Shown here: piece after piece, positions 28,558 through 39,231 of the stretch | How the letters are laid out: every line of letters begins with the position of its first letter | How positions within the stretch are numbered: the first letter of the stretch is position 1 | NCBI GenBank assembly: GCA_023955635.1 | Contig: JAMXHR010000017.1 | Coordinates: forward strand, 186,001 to 250,000 | Origin: Methanosarcina sp. ERenArc_MAG2 | GTDB taxonomy: Archaea > Halobacteriota > Methanosarcinia > Methanosarcinales > Methanosarcinaceae | Length of the DNA: 64,000 bases | Direction: 5' to 3' | Program-made: the position numbers and the translations under genes | Notes under the pieces: model-generated | What the model saw: only the letters and a program-made list of their open reading frames with translations | What the model was told of the DNA's origin: nothing | Databases searched by the model: none

Positions 28558-30270
28558 TTGAAAAGGAGTGTGAATAGGTGCAAAAAAACCGTGAACCCTT
28601 TAAAAAAAATGGTTCCTGAATTAATATGTATTATCTGTATGTCATTGGTTTTAATTTCGTTGTTTTCATTTACGGCATTGGCTGGAGACATAAACCTATC
28701 CCCCAGTATAAACTCAAATGATAAGATCTCAACAAGTTTGTCTTCAAAAATTGCTGAAACTTCAGCAACTGAACAAATTCCAGTAATTATATTGTTAGCA
28801 GATCAGCATATAGCATTTAATACTGCTAATGGGAAATCTCAAATCGAGAGTAATCAGAAAAATCTAATAAAGTTTCTCGAGAATGAGAAATCAAACAACA
28901 AAGTAAAAGAAATAAAACCTATTAAAATCGTTAATGCTGTTGCAGCCAGTGTAACACCGGAAGTTTTAGCTTCTCTTGTCAAGAGACCCGACGTTTGGAA
29001 GATCGAGTGTGATGAAGTTGTTTCTATCATAGGGCAATCCGAAACTTCCACCACAGAAATAGAAGCGTCTACTACCCCGCAAAATACGATATCTGCAAAT
29101 GCATGGGGAGTTGACAAAATTGAAGCGCCTGCGGTATGGCAAAAGGGTATAAATGGGAAAGGGATAACCGTTGCTGTTGTAGATACAGGAATTGATTCGA
29201 AGCACCCCGATCTTGACGACCTTGATGACAATGCCAATACAAACGATCCGAAAATTGTCGGTTGGATTGACTACATAAACTCACAGTCATCTCCATATGA
29301 CGACCACGGGCACGGTACTCATGTATCCGGGACCATTTCAGGAACCGGGGCTAACGGCATGCAAACCGGTGTTGCACCAGGTACACAGCTGATTGCAGCA
29401 AAAGTATTCGATGCATACGGTTCGGGATATTCCTCTGACGTTATTCTTGCCTTTGAGTGGGCAGTCAACAATAAGGCCCGAATTATAAGCTACAGTGGTG
29501 GATCATCCTATCATTCATCGGCGTACACAACTACAATAAACAATGTTGTGGCAGCAGGTGTAATTCCTGTTATAGCGGCTGGCAATTCCGGACCGGGATC
29601 CAGCACAATCTCGTGCCCCGGAGATGAAATCAATTCGTTCACTGTCGGTGCAACAGATTCCTCCGATGTAATAGCATACTTTAGTAGTCGAGGTCCAGTT
29701 ACTCTTGATGGGCAGACATACATTAAACCCGATTTCTCTGCGCCTGGGGTAGATGTCACTTCAACAGTTCCAGGCGGTGGGTATGAGGCCTGGTCCGGAA
29801 CTTCTATGGCAACACCACATGTTTCCGGTACTGTGGCATTAATGTTGGAAAAGACCCCGACTCTGAAGCCGTCTGAGGTAAAGCAGAAATTAGAAAGTAC
29901 GGCTGTAGATCTTGGATCGGTAGGAAAGGATAATAACTATGGTTCAGGCCGGATAAATGCATTAAAAGCTGCATTCCCCATAACAGTTCCTGTAGCAAAA
30001 TTTTCTGCGACACCTATTTCCGGGAAAGCACCATTAACTGTTGCTTTTACTGACAAAAGTACAGGAACACCGACTAAATGGAAATGGACTTTTGGAGACG
30101 GAACAACTTCAACAACCCAGAATCCGAAACATAAATATCTGGTAGAAGGAAACTATACAGTATCGCTTAAAGCAACCAATGATGCAGGCAGCAATACGAA
30201 AACAGTAAAAAATTATATAAAAGTTACACCCACAAATACAAGACCTGGTATATACTCTAAAAACAAATAA
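28558..30270 (+). CDS. Secreted subtilisin-like serine protease with PKD domain
   Basis: Up to 570 residues. A signal/anchor helix (residues about 20-42) precedes an I9-like propeptide (about 75-155) and a complete S8 catalytic domain. The catalytic residues are Asp209 in VAVVDTGID, His252 in HGHGTHVSG, Asn343 in AAGNSG and Ser416 in GTSMATPHVSG. A C-terminal PKD domain (about 485-556) contains WKWTFGDGTTSTTQNP. It probably degrades extracellular protein or matures envelope proteins. The TTG at 28558 gives the longest form. A GTG at 28591 behind an AGGTG ribosome site is equally plausible and keeps the signal peptide. Confidence 0.92.
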   Translation: MKRSVNRCKKTVNPLKKMVPELICIICMSLVLISLFSFTALAGDINLSPSINSNDKISTSLSSKIAETSATEQIPVIILLADQHIAFNTANGKSQIESNQKNLIKFLENEKSNNKVKEIKPIKIVNAVAASVTPEVLASLVKRPDVWKIECDEVVSIIGQSETSTTEIEASTTPQNTISANAWGVDKIEAPAVWQKGINGKGITVAVVDTGIDSKHPDLDDLDDNANTNDPKIVGWIDYINSQSSPYDDHGHGTHVSGTISGTGANGMQTGVAPGTQLIAAKVFDAYGSGYSSDVILAFEWAVNNKARIISYSGGSSYHSSAYTTTINNVVAAGVIPVIAAGNSGPGSSTISCPGDEINSFTVGATDSSDVIAYFSSRGPVTLDGQTYIKPDFSAPGVDVTSTVPGGGYEAWSGTSMATPHVSGTVALMLEKTPTLKPSEVKQKLESTAVDLGSVGKDNNYGSGRINALKAAFPITVPVAKFSATPISGKAPLTVAFTDKSTGTPTKWKWTFGDGTTSTTQNPKHKYLVEGNYTVSLKATNDAGSNTKTVKNYIKVTPTNTRPGIYSKNK

Positions 30271-30322
30271 AACCTTAAATTGAAAAAACGATAGAAAAGA
30301 AATACCTGAGAGGAAGAGATTA

Positions 30323-30350
30323 AACCACCGGGGATTTAGCCCGGTGGTTA
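30323..30350 (+). terminator. Hairpin after the subtilisin gene
   Basis: AACCACCGGG pairs with CCCGGTGGTT around a short loop 50 bp past the stop codon and is followed by an AT-rich stretch. Confidence 0.55.
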
Positions 30351-30486
30351 TTTAAACTAATTTTCCACATTAAATATATCGAGTTTCAAATTTTTTCGCT
30401 GTTTATTTTCATCATGCCGGAATCTTACCCTGCACAACCGAAGAATTTTCTCAGCAAACCGGTTTAATTATCAGATCTGATGAAGA

Positions 30487-32614
30487 TCAGCGATGCCGGA
30501 CTACGCAATTTGAAAGCCCGACTATTTCTACTATATCACTGTTATCCGGGGAATGGATTATCATCTGTCCTTTCTTAAGATAAGGAATTCTCCTCTCATA
30601 TTCTTTCGGAACTTTTAAAGATGTAATAGCTGCGTCATTATTGAGATTAAGGATCAGTTTTGTGTTGATCTGTTTGAAAACAGTGTCATCTATATCCTGA
30701 GGGTCCTGGGTAATCAAAAAGAGCCCCAACCCTTCTTTTCTGCCCTGGCGGGCTGCATCTGCAAAACGAGAGATAATAAGGCGGGAATGTTCCCCGCTTG
30801 CCCTGGAAAGATAGCGATGAGCTTCATCCAGCGCCAGGATTATAGGAGTTTCTTTAATGGCGTCAGTGCCCGATGTGCTGAGCTTGTTGTCCACGATCAG
30901 GCTCATGATCGTAAGTACTATAAGATCCCTGATTCTCGGAGCGCTTATGTATTCGGTAGGGAAAACCGAAATCTGCCCTGGCTTGAATATCCTGTCTAAA
31001 ATGTCGATAATTGAGGTTGCATCCTGATCAAAAACCTTCGAGAAGAATTTGCTCTTTACTCTCCTGGCAATCCCATCATAGGACGACTCATGAAGCTTTC
31101 CACTGTCGACATAATAGGAACGAGTACCCTCATTCTCGATATGATTGAGGAAATTCAGGTAAGTATGGGGCATGCTGGACTTGAAAAAATCACCAAGAAG
31201 CACTTCAAGCCCTATGAACTGGAGTTCGGACATCCCGGCTGCTGCGATAAGCCAGGAGTTGTATTCTACAAGGGAAAAAGGAATAGTAAACTCAATCTGC
31301 TCAGCTCGTGACTTGTCCCCGGCATATTTCTGCCCACCGACCTTTGCTACAAAAGCTTTTGTAGACCGGACCCGGCCGTAAGTCACATTTTCGGATTCGA
31401 ACCCGAATTTATCGTCCTCATTAAGGGTCTCGTTGTCCTCAAAAAGCTGGGAATATTCATCCTGAGGATCCATAATTACCAGGCAGGAGTTTTTCCAGGC
31501 TTTATCAGGAGAACTCCGCAGCCTGTACCTGTTATTTTCTGTCATGAACTGGCGGAGGATATTTTTTGAAAGGAAGGTCTTTCCTGTCCCGGTGCTCCCG
31601 CAGATCAGCATGTGCCTGAAAATAAGGGGATCACCCATTGAATAGTCATTTCTGAGGTAATATGCAACTGTTTCGGGCTCGGAATGGGTTTTCAAAAGTT
31701 CTCCCCCAACACTGAGGTGCCCGAGAAAAATACCATCTTCAGGAATATTAAGCCCTGTTTGAACCTCAAGCCTGTCAGTGACAGACAGGATGGGAGTGTT
31801 AGGCCGTGGAATTCTGTCTGCCATCCGCCGGGTAAGTGTGCCTTCTGTCTTCCGGTACAGAATACAGAGCGGATCAAGGCAGGCAAGGAACTTGTAATCT
31901 TCTTCTTTCACAGGGGTTGCACGGGCACTGAGCATACGCCTAGAATGAATCTCAGTTGCGTCATCTACCACAAACTCCTGTCTGTACTGGAGTTTCCCTA
32001 CTCTGGCAAAGAGTTTTTCTCCACTCTCATAGGGTACGACAACATACGTCCCGAGCCTTATCTCATTCCGCCTGGCAGATGTAATATAGCCAGTGATTAC
32101 AGCTCCTGAAGGGGTGATTTCGAGAGGGTCTAAACCTGTAGTAACAATCCCGAAGGCTTCTGAAGATGCGGAAATATTCCGGATGCCATCGTCATAATCG
32201 GCAAAGGCTTCAAAAGGAAGGCTTTTTTTCGGAATGCATGAAGGCATGAGATTCAAGAGAGGCTTCTGGGAAAGACAACAAAGCAGTTTCAGGAACGGAA
32301 TCAGAAGAGCCAAAAATAGTTCCGGATACTGTTTTTGGAATAATTTCAGATACGTTTTCCGGATAATCTTTCCTCAGAGCTTCGGGTAAAGAGGCCCGTA
32401 ATTTTTCAGGTGTGTCAATGAGTATTGCAGCCAGATCATAAGCACCTTCAAGAGAATTCACGGCGCTATCCCTGATGTGATTTTCAGGATTTCCTTCTTC
32501 AGGGCTATCTTTTAAGCCTGCATTTTCTTCTGCTCCTGAATTCATTTGAGGAACCAGATCCTTTTTAGGCCTGTCGGAGACAAAAGCCAGAATATCGGCA
32601 TCTTCATATTTCAT
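30487..32614 (-). pseudogene. herA: HerA-type DNA translocase/helicase (frameshifted)
   Basis: The joined product is about 709 residues. A long acidic linker-rich N-terminus (from MKYEDADILAFVSDRPKKDL) is followed by the HAS-barrel, then a RecA-like hexameric ATPase with Walker A ICGSTGTGKTFLS and Walker B IILALDEAHRYLS. Conserved DAARQGRKEGLGLFLITQDP follows. HerA works with NurA to resect DNA ends for recombination. The start overlaps the nurA stop by 11 bp. The frame breaks at the A7/T7 run 32223-32229 (the correct run is one shorter or two longer). Everything after the break is intact. Confidence 0.85.
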
Positions 32615-33936
32615 TGATGTTACCCCACCGAGTATCATTATAACTGACATCAGGATTCATGTTTTCAAAGAATTTATCGATCTCTTGCCTCTCTACTTTT
32701 CTGATTTTTGCGAGATGGTCTGCCTTTGTAAGGGTAAGGGGAAAACCATGCAGAGAAAGGTCAAAGAGCACTTTTTTGGTAATTTGCATACGGAAGAAAT
32801 CATCCTTAACAAGCCCGTAAGGGGCTTCGACTTTGAAGACTACATCCTTCGAGGGCACATAAAGCATGAAAAAACAAAGGGCATAATCCTCAGGTGAAAA
32901 ACTGTGCCTGAGTTTCTGCTGGAGCATATCGGCAGCTGCAAGGGGTGAAGTCCCATTAAGCAGCCTCTCATAAAACCTATTGGGCTGCAAGAACCAGTTA
33001 GTGTAAGTAATGTAAGCATTCCTGGAACCAGTATGTTTGCCGTTCTTCCCGTTATTTTTCGAAGTACTTCCACCGTGTCCGGACATACTATCAATTTTCT
33101 CGGGGAGAGAAGATTCCGGAAAAACTGGGAATCAAGCATCCAGGGCAAGTCGAAGGATTCCCTTTTCTTCCGGACGCTGTCCATAATCTGCATGTCAGTA
33201 GGATTTTTACAAAACCGATTACAGGCGTCCGCTTTTCCAGAAAATGATCCATGATATCTATGTAATTCTGAAGGATTTTCCGGGCATCATTGTTCTGCCG
33301 GACTTTTACTTCCTCGCCATCCAGAACCATCCAGTACATGAGCTGTTTTGGGTAAATCGGTCCGTCCATTATGAAAAAGCTCTCTGCTTCCACCCTATCT
33401 TTCATGAAAAGAATATGCTCGGATTCTGCAAGGTACATGGCAAAACTGTGCACCATGTCAGGAGCCTTTCTTTTCAGCTCGTCAGGAGCAATTGTAACCA
33501 GTTTTGCCCTTCCGAGCCCTTCATCGAAGGTTTCCCAGCCTGATGTGGCCTGCATAGCTACTCTCTGGGAAGAAGAATAAGCAGCACATACTATTGTTCT
33601 GCATCTCTGGATATCGAGGTCAGTAGGTGTTGCAGCCAGCCCGCAGTGGCAGAAGTCCACAAAAAGCCCGCTGTCATAAGTCATGGGGTTAGTACTTCCG
33701 CTGTCACAGGCATAAGTAACCGGATACGGGTCTTCGCCCTGTGCCATAAGCTCAGTCCTTACAATTCCCCGGAAGAGTCTGCCGATGGCTTTAAGAATGA
33801 CCTTCCCATCGAGCTTCAACTCCTCGAGCAGCGCATAGATATCTATCGCCGTATTGAGCTCCTCAAACTCAAACGACCTGTCAATCCTTTTTGCAAGCTC
33901 CGAGATCTTATGCATATGCACGGGCTCAAGGGTCAT
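32604..33936 (-). pseudogene. nurA: NurA nuclease (frameshifted)
   Basis: The joined product is about 444 residues. The NurA active-site start is TYACDSGSTNPMTYDSG with its conserved aspartate. A second acidic motif region is FIMDGPIYPKQLMYWM, and the C-terminal region ends FFENMNPDVSYNDTRWGNINEI. NurA is the nuclease partner of HerA in end resection. Breaks lie at the A5/T5 run 33204-33208 (one more A gives GFVKNPTDMQIMD) and at C4/G4 33102-33105 (one more gives LLSPEKIDSMSGHGG). The start at 33936 (MTLEPVHMHK) is chosen because homology-like sequence begins there. A start at 33915 is possible. Confidence 0.82.
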
Positions 33937-34080
33937 AAATAGAAGATGCTTCAAGGAGTGATATATTTGTTGAGTGAAGAGGGACAAAATTGAAATTCTG
34001 AGGCAGATACATAGAGAACTTAAACCTGTATATCTATTGTGGAAATTCAACACTCGAATTGAAGTACAAGAGGTTTTTTG

Positions 34081-34467
34081 ATGAAAAAAATATGTCTTTT
34101 ATTAGTCATGGTGTTGATCACTAGCGGATTTAGCGGTTGCATCGGACAGGAACAATCCGCACAAGATAATAATACATCAACACCTTCATATAATAATAAC
34201 CAAACTGGGCATTCTGGTTTCTGGTCAATGCTGTTCTGGTCAAGTCTCTGGAACAGACACGTAACACCGAATATCCGGGCTGCAAAATCTTACATTAGCC
34301 CCAACACTGTAACAAAAACGGACGCCTCTGACCTCTCCAAAAAGGTTGACGCAAAAGACCCAATAGACACAAAAAGTAAAAACTCAGTAAGTCCAGATAC
34401 CGGAAACAAACCAAAACCGAAAGTAAAAACAACCACCACACGAATTAAGCGAAGCAGAAGACGTTAA
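34081..34467 (+). CDS. Small lipoprotein
   Basis: 128 residues with an N-terminal basic/hydrophobic segment ending in a lipobox GFSGC (Cys about 20), so it is predicted to be lipid-anchored outside the membrane. The mature part is Asn/Thr-rich, then W/F-rich (SGFWSMLFWSSLWNRH), and ends in a strongly basic tail (KTTTTRIKRSRRR). The ATG follows AGAGGT. No family is recognised. Confidence 0.65.
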   Translation: MKKICLLLVMVLITSGFSGCIGQEQSAQDNNTSTPSYNNNQTGHSGFWSMLFWSSLWNRHVTPNIRAAKSYISPNTVTKTDASDLSKKVDAKDPIDTKSKNSVSPDTGNKPKPKVKTTTTRIKRSRRR

Positions 34468-34797
34468 CGCCTGTTCGAACATGGTCATAACCCCCAATTA
34501 ATTTTTATATTTTTTGATATCACCTTTAATAATGTTTAATGATAACGTTTATGTATAATTTCTAAAAATCTCTTTGTAAGCTCCATATACTACCCTCCAG
34601 AATATGAAAAATGTATGACCATATGGCTTAGAAATGACTTTTTTAGAAATGGTTTTCTCAACACCGTCTAAGTTTCCTAGCTAACTTAGAAAATAAAGAA
34701 AACTATGAGAATTGGTTAAAAAAGATGAACCTTTTTATAATAATAGACTATTTTCATAATTATTAATTTGCATAAATGAATTTTAGAGGTTCATAAC

Positions 34798-34938
34798 TTG
34801 GTGACCAAGAAACAAAAGGCAGCAAAACGCGATAAGAAAGATAAGGAAACGAACGACAAAACAAAACAACAAGTTGAAGAAGTTAAGGAAGCGGACGGCA
34901 AAGTAAAACAACAAGATAAGAAAAGGAAAGGAAAATAA
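34798..34938 (+). CDS. Small lysine-rich protein
   Basis: A short frame of about 46 residues from TTG (34798) or GTG (34801), behind an AGAGGT ribosome site and a TTTTTATAAT promoter-like box near 34732. The protein is almost entirely charged (KKQKAAKRDKKDKETND, then KQQDKKRKGK), with two similar halves ending KQQ. It could be a nucleic-acid-associated peptide. The composition alone does not prove it is translated. Confidence 0.4.
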   Translation: MVTKKQKAAKRDKKDKETNDKTKQQVEEVKEADGKVKQQDKKRKGK

Positions 34939-34999
34939 AGAAAGGACATTTAAATCAGGTTTCTCTTCCCTTCTCACACAATTATGCTATTACAGGATT

Positions 35000-35125
35000 A
35001 TGTATTCCCAAAACGAGCTTTCAGCTTTTGATACCCCCAGTTATTTTGCAAAACAAATTCTACTTGAGGAATCATTTATTCTGAGAAGAAAGGTAATACA
35101 GAACCTTATAGAATCCGGGACTTGA
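35000..35125 (+). CDS. Possible 41-residue protein
   Basis: ATG frame MYSQNELSAFDTPSYFAKQI followed by a charged helix (LEESFILRRKVIQNLIESG). Codon use is plausible, but the ribosome site is weak and there is no known family. It may be the preserved start of a lost longer gene. Confidence 0.25.
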   Translation: MYSQNELSAFDTPSYFAKQILLEESFILRRKVIQNLIESGT

Positions 35126-35149
35126 TAGCGGATAACGGGAAATAGGTTG

Positions 35150-35530
35150 TTAAAAATGTGGAGAAATGAATTTACCAGAATCTCCACCATCTCTTTTTTC
35201 TCTAGGTGCTTCAATTTCCTTCTGGTTTATCAAGCTCTGAACCTGGACCAGGTAATTTCTATGAGTTTTTTTCAGGTCCTCTTTAATTCCTGGCTGGCCT
35301 TGTTGAATTCTCCCTTCAATGTTATTATTGTGATCCTGTAATTTTTCGACTCTTCCCTGCTAGGCAGGAATATATATCGACTTATTCTTAGTCTCTACAT
35401 TCAATTTTCTAAATGCTTTTTTAATTCCAGGTTCATTTCTTTAAATGTTTTAGAATCGTTTACATTTTCGGAGTTTTCGAAGAGATTCCATGCAGTTTTG
35501 ATGCAAGCGAAAATTTATCCTCTCTATGAA
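35150..35530 (-). pseudogene. Decayed coiled-coil protein gene
   Basis: Minus-strand fragments read in order: GFHREDKFSLASKLHGISSK, then FKEMNLELKKAFRKLNVETK, then (after a stop near 35370) RVEKLQDHNNNIEGRIQQG and LKKTHRNYLVQVQSLINQKE. The last ends in FISPHF and a stop at 35150. One stop and frame changes interrupt it. The segments are protein-like, helical and charged, so this looks like a former gene. A degenerate inverted-repeat element sits just upstream. Confidence 0.35.
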
Positions 35531-35540
35531 ATCCAGTGAT

Positions 35541-35665
35541 TAAGCTCATCCCAAAACCAATTTTATCTTCTAATCAATAAAAGTGGAAGGGTTTTTTTCA
35601 GGATCAGAAACTCGATTAATTATTAAAAATTAAAGATTTAGAGTAGTAATTTTGGGTTTCAGGAT
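35541..35665. repeat. Degenerate family B inverted-repeat element
   Basis: The left end TAAGCTCATCCCAAAACC matches the family B ends at 3763 and 5609. The right end (TTTTGGGTTTCAGGATACGC) is a poor inverse. Confidence 0.35.
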
Positions 35666-36018
35666 ACGCCCATATTCAAAAATTATTTCAACACTCCATT
35701 TTACCATAAGAATTTTTCAGGGCTCCGCTCAAACTTTTCAAAATGTTCAGGTGAAAATGCAGAAATATGTTCGAATATTTATAAGTGTGGGGAGAAGGGT
35801 GAAGAAAACAGAGTAAAAAATGTTAAGATAGGAAGAGAACTCTTTAAGAAAATCGTTGAAAAAACTCTTTGAGAACTTTTTATTTCGGAGTCAAACTGCT
35901 CTAAATTCTGATAAGAATTCTTCCGGAAAACCTTAATCTAAAAAAAGGATATACTATATGGGGAGAGATTTAAGACTTAATAAAAATAATCAAAAGAAAA
36001 TTAAAATAACCGGATTCT

Positions 36019-37029
36019 ATGCCTATGGGGAGAAGGCCGAGGAATTACGAGGAAAAGCTGATAAGTCCGGAACGAGCAGCTGAGCTTATGGAAGAGGGAT
36101 GGAAGCGAGCAGACCTGCATGTGCATACAACCTGTTCCTTTGATGTGCTTCCTGTTAGAGACCTGCATCCTGAGAGCCTTTATGAGAAAGCCCTTAAGAT
36201 AGGAATGGATTACATCACATTTACGGACCACGATACCATCGAGGCGTACGAAATTCTCGGGTGGGACCGTGAAAAGCTCGTTCCGGGGGTTGAAATGAAT
36301 GTGTATGACCCGGAATTTGCAGGACACAAGCTGCATATTAACGTTTTCGAGCTTGATAGGGAGGAGTTCTTTGAACTCAGGGAAATTGCGGAAATAGAAC
36401 ATGACCTGAAAAGCTTTATCAAATACCTCAGGCGGCACAAACTTCCTTTTATTTACAATCATCCTTTCTGGTTCGAGTTTCATCACGAACCAAATCCTTC
36501 TGCAGTACCCAGGTTAGCAAAACTTTTCCCTGTACTGGAATATAATATGAATGAACTCAAACAGAAAAACGAACTTACAATTGCCCTTGCAGAAAGATTT
36601 GGAAAAGGTATTGCTGCGACAACAGATACCCATTCAGGAAGACTCGGGAAGGTATACACCCTCGCGAAAGGAGAGGATTTCAAAGAGTTTTTCAGGAATA
36701 TCGAAAAGGGGAAAAATTACATAGTCCCCGAAGACCTTACAAGGGAGCTCCTGATCGATGAAATGAACACCTGGATAGATCTGATTTTTGAAAAAAGCCA
36801 GAAAAACAGAGACATAAAAGGTTACCTTACAGGAATAAAATCCCTGGATGCTATGGTAAGGATTTCCAGAAGTGCTCTATTAAACTGTTTCCCGGGACTT
36901 AACAGGACAACTATGAGCCTGCTTTATATTATCTCAAATACAGGGCTTCCGGCTTCTTTCTACCTCCATTCGGAAAAAATCATTGTGAAAGAAATTGAAA
37001 AACAAATCGAAATGGAAAAACAAAAATAA
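36019..37029 (+). CDS. PHP-domain metal-dependent phosphoesterase
   Basis: A 336-residue PHP-family enzyme with all four metal-binding motifs: RADLHVHTTCS (about residues 30-40), FTDHDTIEAYE, VPGVEMNVYD, NHPFWF and a final ATTDTHSGRLGK. These coordinate a trinuclear metal site that hydrolyses phosphate esters. The C-terminal third (about 250-336) is helical and specific to this subgroup. The substrate is unknown. It is a single gene. Confidence 0.82.
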   Translation: MPMGRRPRNYEEKLISPERAAELMEEGWKRADLHVHTTCSFDVLPVRDLHPESLYEKALKIGMDYITFTDHDTIEAYEILGWDREKLVPGVEMNVYDPEFAGHKLHINVFELDREEFFELREIAEIEHDLKSFIKYLRRHKLPFIYNHPFWFEFHHEPNPSAVPRLAKLFPVLEYNMNELKQKNELTIALAERFGKGIAATTDTHSGRLGKVYTLAKGEDFKEFFRNIEKGKNYIVPEDLTRELLIDEMNTWIDLIFEKSQKNRDIKGYLTGIKSLDAMVRISRSALLNCFPGLNRTTMSLLYIISNTGLPASFYLHSEKIIVKEIEKQIEMEKQK

Positions 37030-37387
37030 AGACAAATTTTTCCGGATTATTAACTTCATTCAAATTCGGCGCCGTAAAAGTCAGGTTTTCCTCAATCTAT
37101 TTTTGGATAAATTTGAAAAAAACAAAAGGTTTATATTATGAAATTGTTTATGTCCCATAACATAAAAAATTGATTTTTAGTATTATTTTTAATTATTTTT
37201 ATTCTTAATGGTATTAAAATATCTAAATGAAAACCAGAAAAAGAATACATTAAGTTTACGATTAGATTTTTATTTACATTTCCATGTACATTTCCATTCA
37301 CCTCCTCCATTGTTGAAGAGAAGAATAGGATAAAATGTTGAGGATATTTTTACAAAGAAAAGATCTTAAAACGGGGAAGGCAGCAGG
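37030..37387. other. Intergenic region upstream of the ABC importer operon
   Basis: 358 bp, AT-rich, with a TTTATATTATG-type box near 37130. It is presumably the operon promoter. No gene seen. Confidence 0.35.
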
Positions 37388-39174
37388 ATGAAACAGATAA
37401 AACATTTCATAGGATTGGAATTAAAAGCGGGATTGAAGCGAAGAATGGCCCTTATAATGCTCATTTTCACCCTTTTCGCAATCCTGCTTCCGGTAGGAAC
37501 GGCAGTGCCGGAAGATTCTGAAAATAACCTTACAATCTCAAAAGACGGATTTTTTGATGGGATTATCACATATTTAAAAAACCTATATCCGGGAGCAGAA
37601 AGAGAACTGCAGACTTCAGAAACAATCTCTAAAGCAGCAATCGAAGATGTGCAGCAATCAGCAGATTCTGGAAGAGTAGTCCTGAAAATCGCAACCCCAA
37701 GCGTTGTAAAATCTGCATCCCTCATAGGGGATTCAAATCTTGGGATTTTTGCCCATCTCTCAAACCCGCCCCTCATGAAAATGGACTCGGAGGGACGTCT
37801 GGTAGGGCAGCTTGCGGAAAGCTATAATGTTTCGGAAAATAACACGTGCTGGACCTTTTACCTCAAAGACGACCTCTACTGGAGCGACGGAGAGAAGGTG
37901 ACCCCACAAGACGTTGAGTTCTCAATCCGTTACTACGGAAAAAAGACGCCCTGGGCCGGCTGGATCAATGAAACCCTGGAAAGTTCAACGATTTCGGAGG
38001 CCGACAATTCCGTGACCTTTAAATTTAACAAGCCTTACACCCGAGTCAATATGGAATTTGTGACATACAATATCCTCCCTGCACATATATGGGAAACAAT
38101 AGAAAATCCCATGGAATACTTAAATAACGGCCCTTATGTAGGCTGTGGACCCTACTATCTCAAAATGATAGACCTCAATGCCGGAAAACTCATTTTCGAG
38201 AAAAACCCTTACTGGAAAGGAAAGGTTTCAGAATTTGAAAATGTAGAGGTACATTTATACTCAAATGTAGACGTTGCCACCCTGGCTCTTAAAAACGGGG
38301 ACGTTGACACATACTATAAATACGCAGGCTCATACCCTTATTCCGGTATTGAACAACTAGAAAAAACCGGAGATTTTGACTTTTTGGAAAAGACAGACAT
38401 CGGACTTGTTTTCCTGTCCCCTAATTTGAAGAAAGCCCCGTTTTCGGACCCGGGATTCAGGGAGGCTCTGACTTATGCCATAAATTATGAAGAGATTGCC
38501 AGGCTCGAGACCCTGGGATACGGAGAAGTTCCGAATCGCGGTTTTGTACCTCCGGCCATGGAAAATTTCAAGGAAACAGAAAAACTTGAGTACAGCCCCG
38601 AAAAAGCCATAGAAACCCTGGAGAAAGCCGGATACTCAGACAGCAACGGGAACGGGGTACTGGAAGGAAAAGACCGAAAAGACATCAAGCTCGAGATTCT
38701 TATCCGGTCTGAGTACGCCCGCACAGGAGAGCTTCTTGAGGAATATTTTGAGCGGATTGGTCTTTCCGTAGACCTCAAAACTGTGGATGCAGATACCTGG
38801 GTTACTCTTAAAGACAGTTATGATTATGACCTCACAGTAACCCGCTCCACCCCTGGGGTATGCTTATGCACGCAGGTTGGGGAAGCGGCTATTTTGATTC
38901 CAGACGGACAGGCCAGGGAGTGATGCATAATGTGGAAGACCCTGTGTTCCTGCAACTGTGCGATGACATCCTTGCAACCACGGAACCTGCAGAACTTCAG
39001 GGTTACGCATACGAACTGCAGAACTACTATGCAGAAAACCTGCCTGCAATTCCCCTTTACTGGAGCAATTCAGTTACCCCGTTTAACAGGCACTTCGAAG
39101 GCTGGTACGCTGACCCTCTTTACGGGATATATAACGTGGACACTTTTGTAAACATAAGAGAAGTAAAGGCATAA
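37388..39174 (+). pseudogene. Peptide/nickel-type ABC transporter substrate-binding protein (frameshifted)
   Basis: The joined product is about 596 residues, family SBP_bac_5. A membrane/signal helix lies near residues 19-38 (RMALIMLIFTLFAILLPVG). A 60-residue spacer precedes a complete binding domain with YWSDGEKVTPQDVEFSIRY, FNKPYTRVNM and LTYAINYEEIA motifs. The C-terminal part ends IPLYWSNSVTPFNRHFEGW. The frame breaks at C4 38850-38853, where one more C gives TRSTPWGMLMHAGWGSG. It captures peptides, nickel chelates or similar ligands outside the cell for the downstream permeases. First gene of the operon. Confidence 0.85.
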
Positions 39175-39231
39175 AATATAGTTACTGAAAAGAAAATCCG
39201 ATAGCATAAGAAGGCAGGAAAAATAAGAGCG

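Larger units (their letters stand above)
34939..36018. other. AT-rich region with relic genes
   Basis: About 1.1 kb holding a possible 41-residue frame, a decayed minus-strand coiled-coil gene and a degenerate family B inverted-repeat element. No intact gene. Confidence 0.45.
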
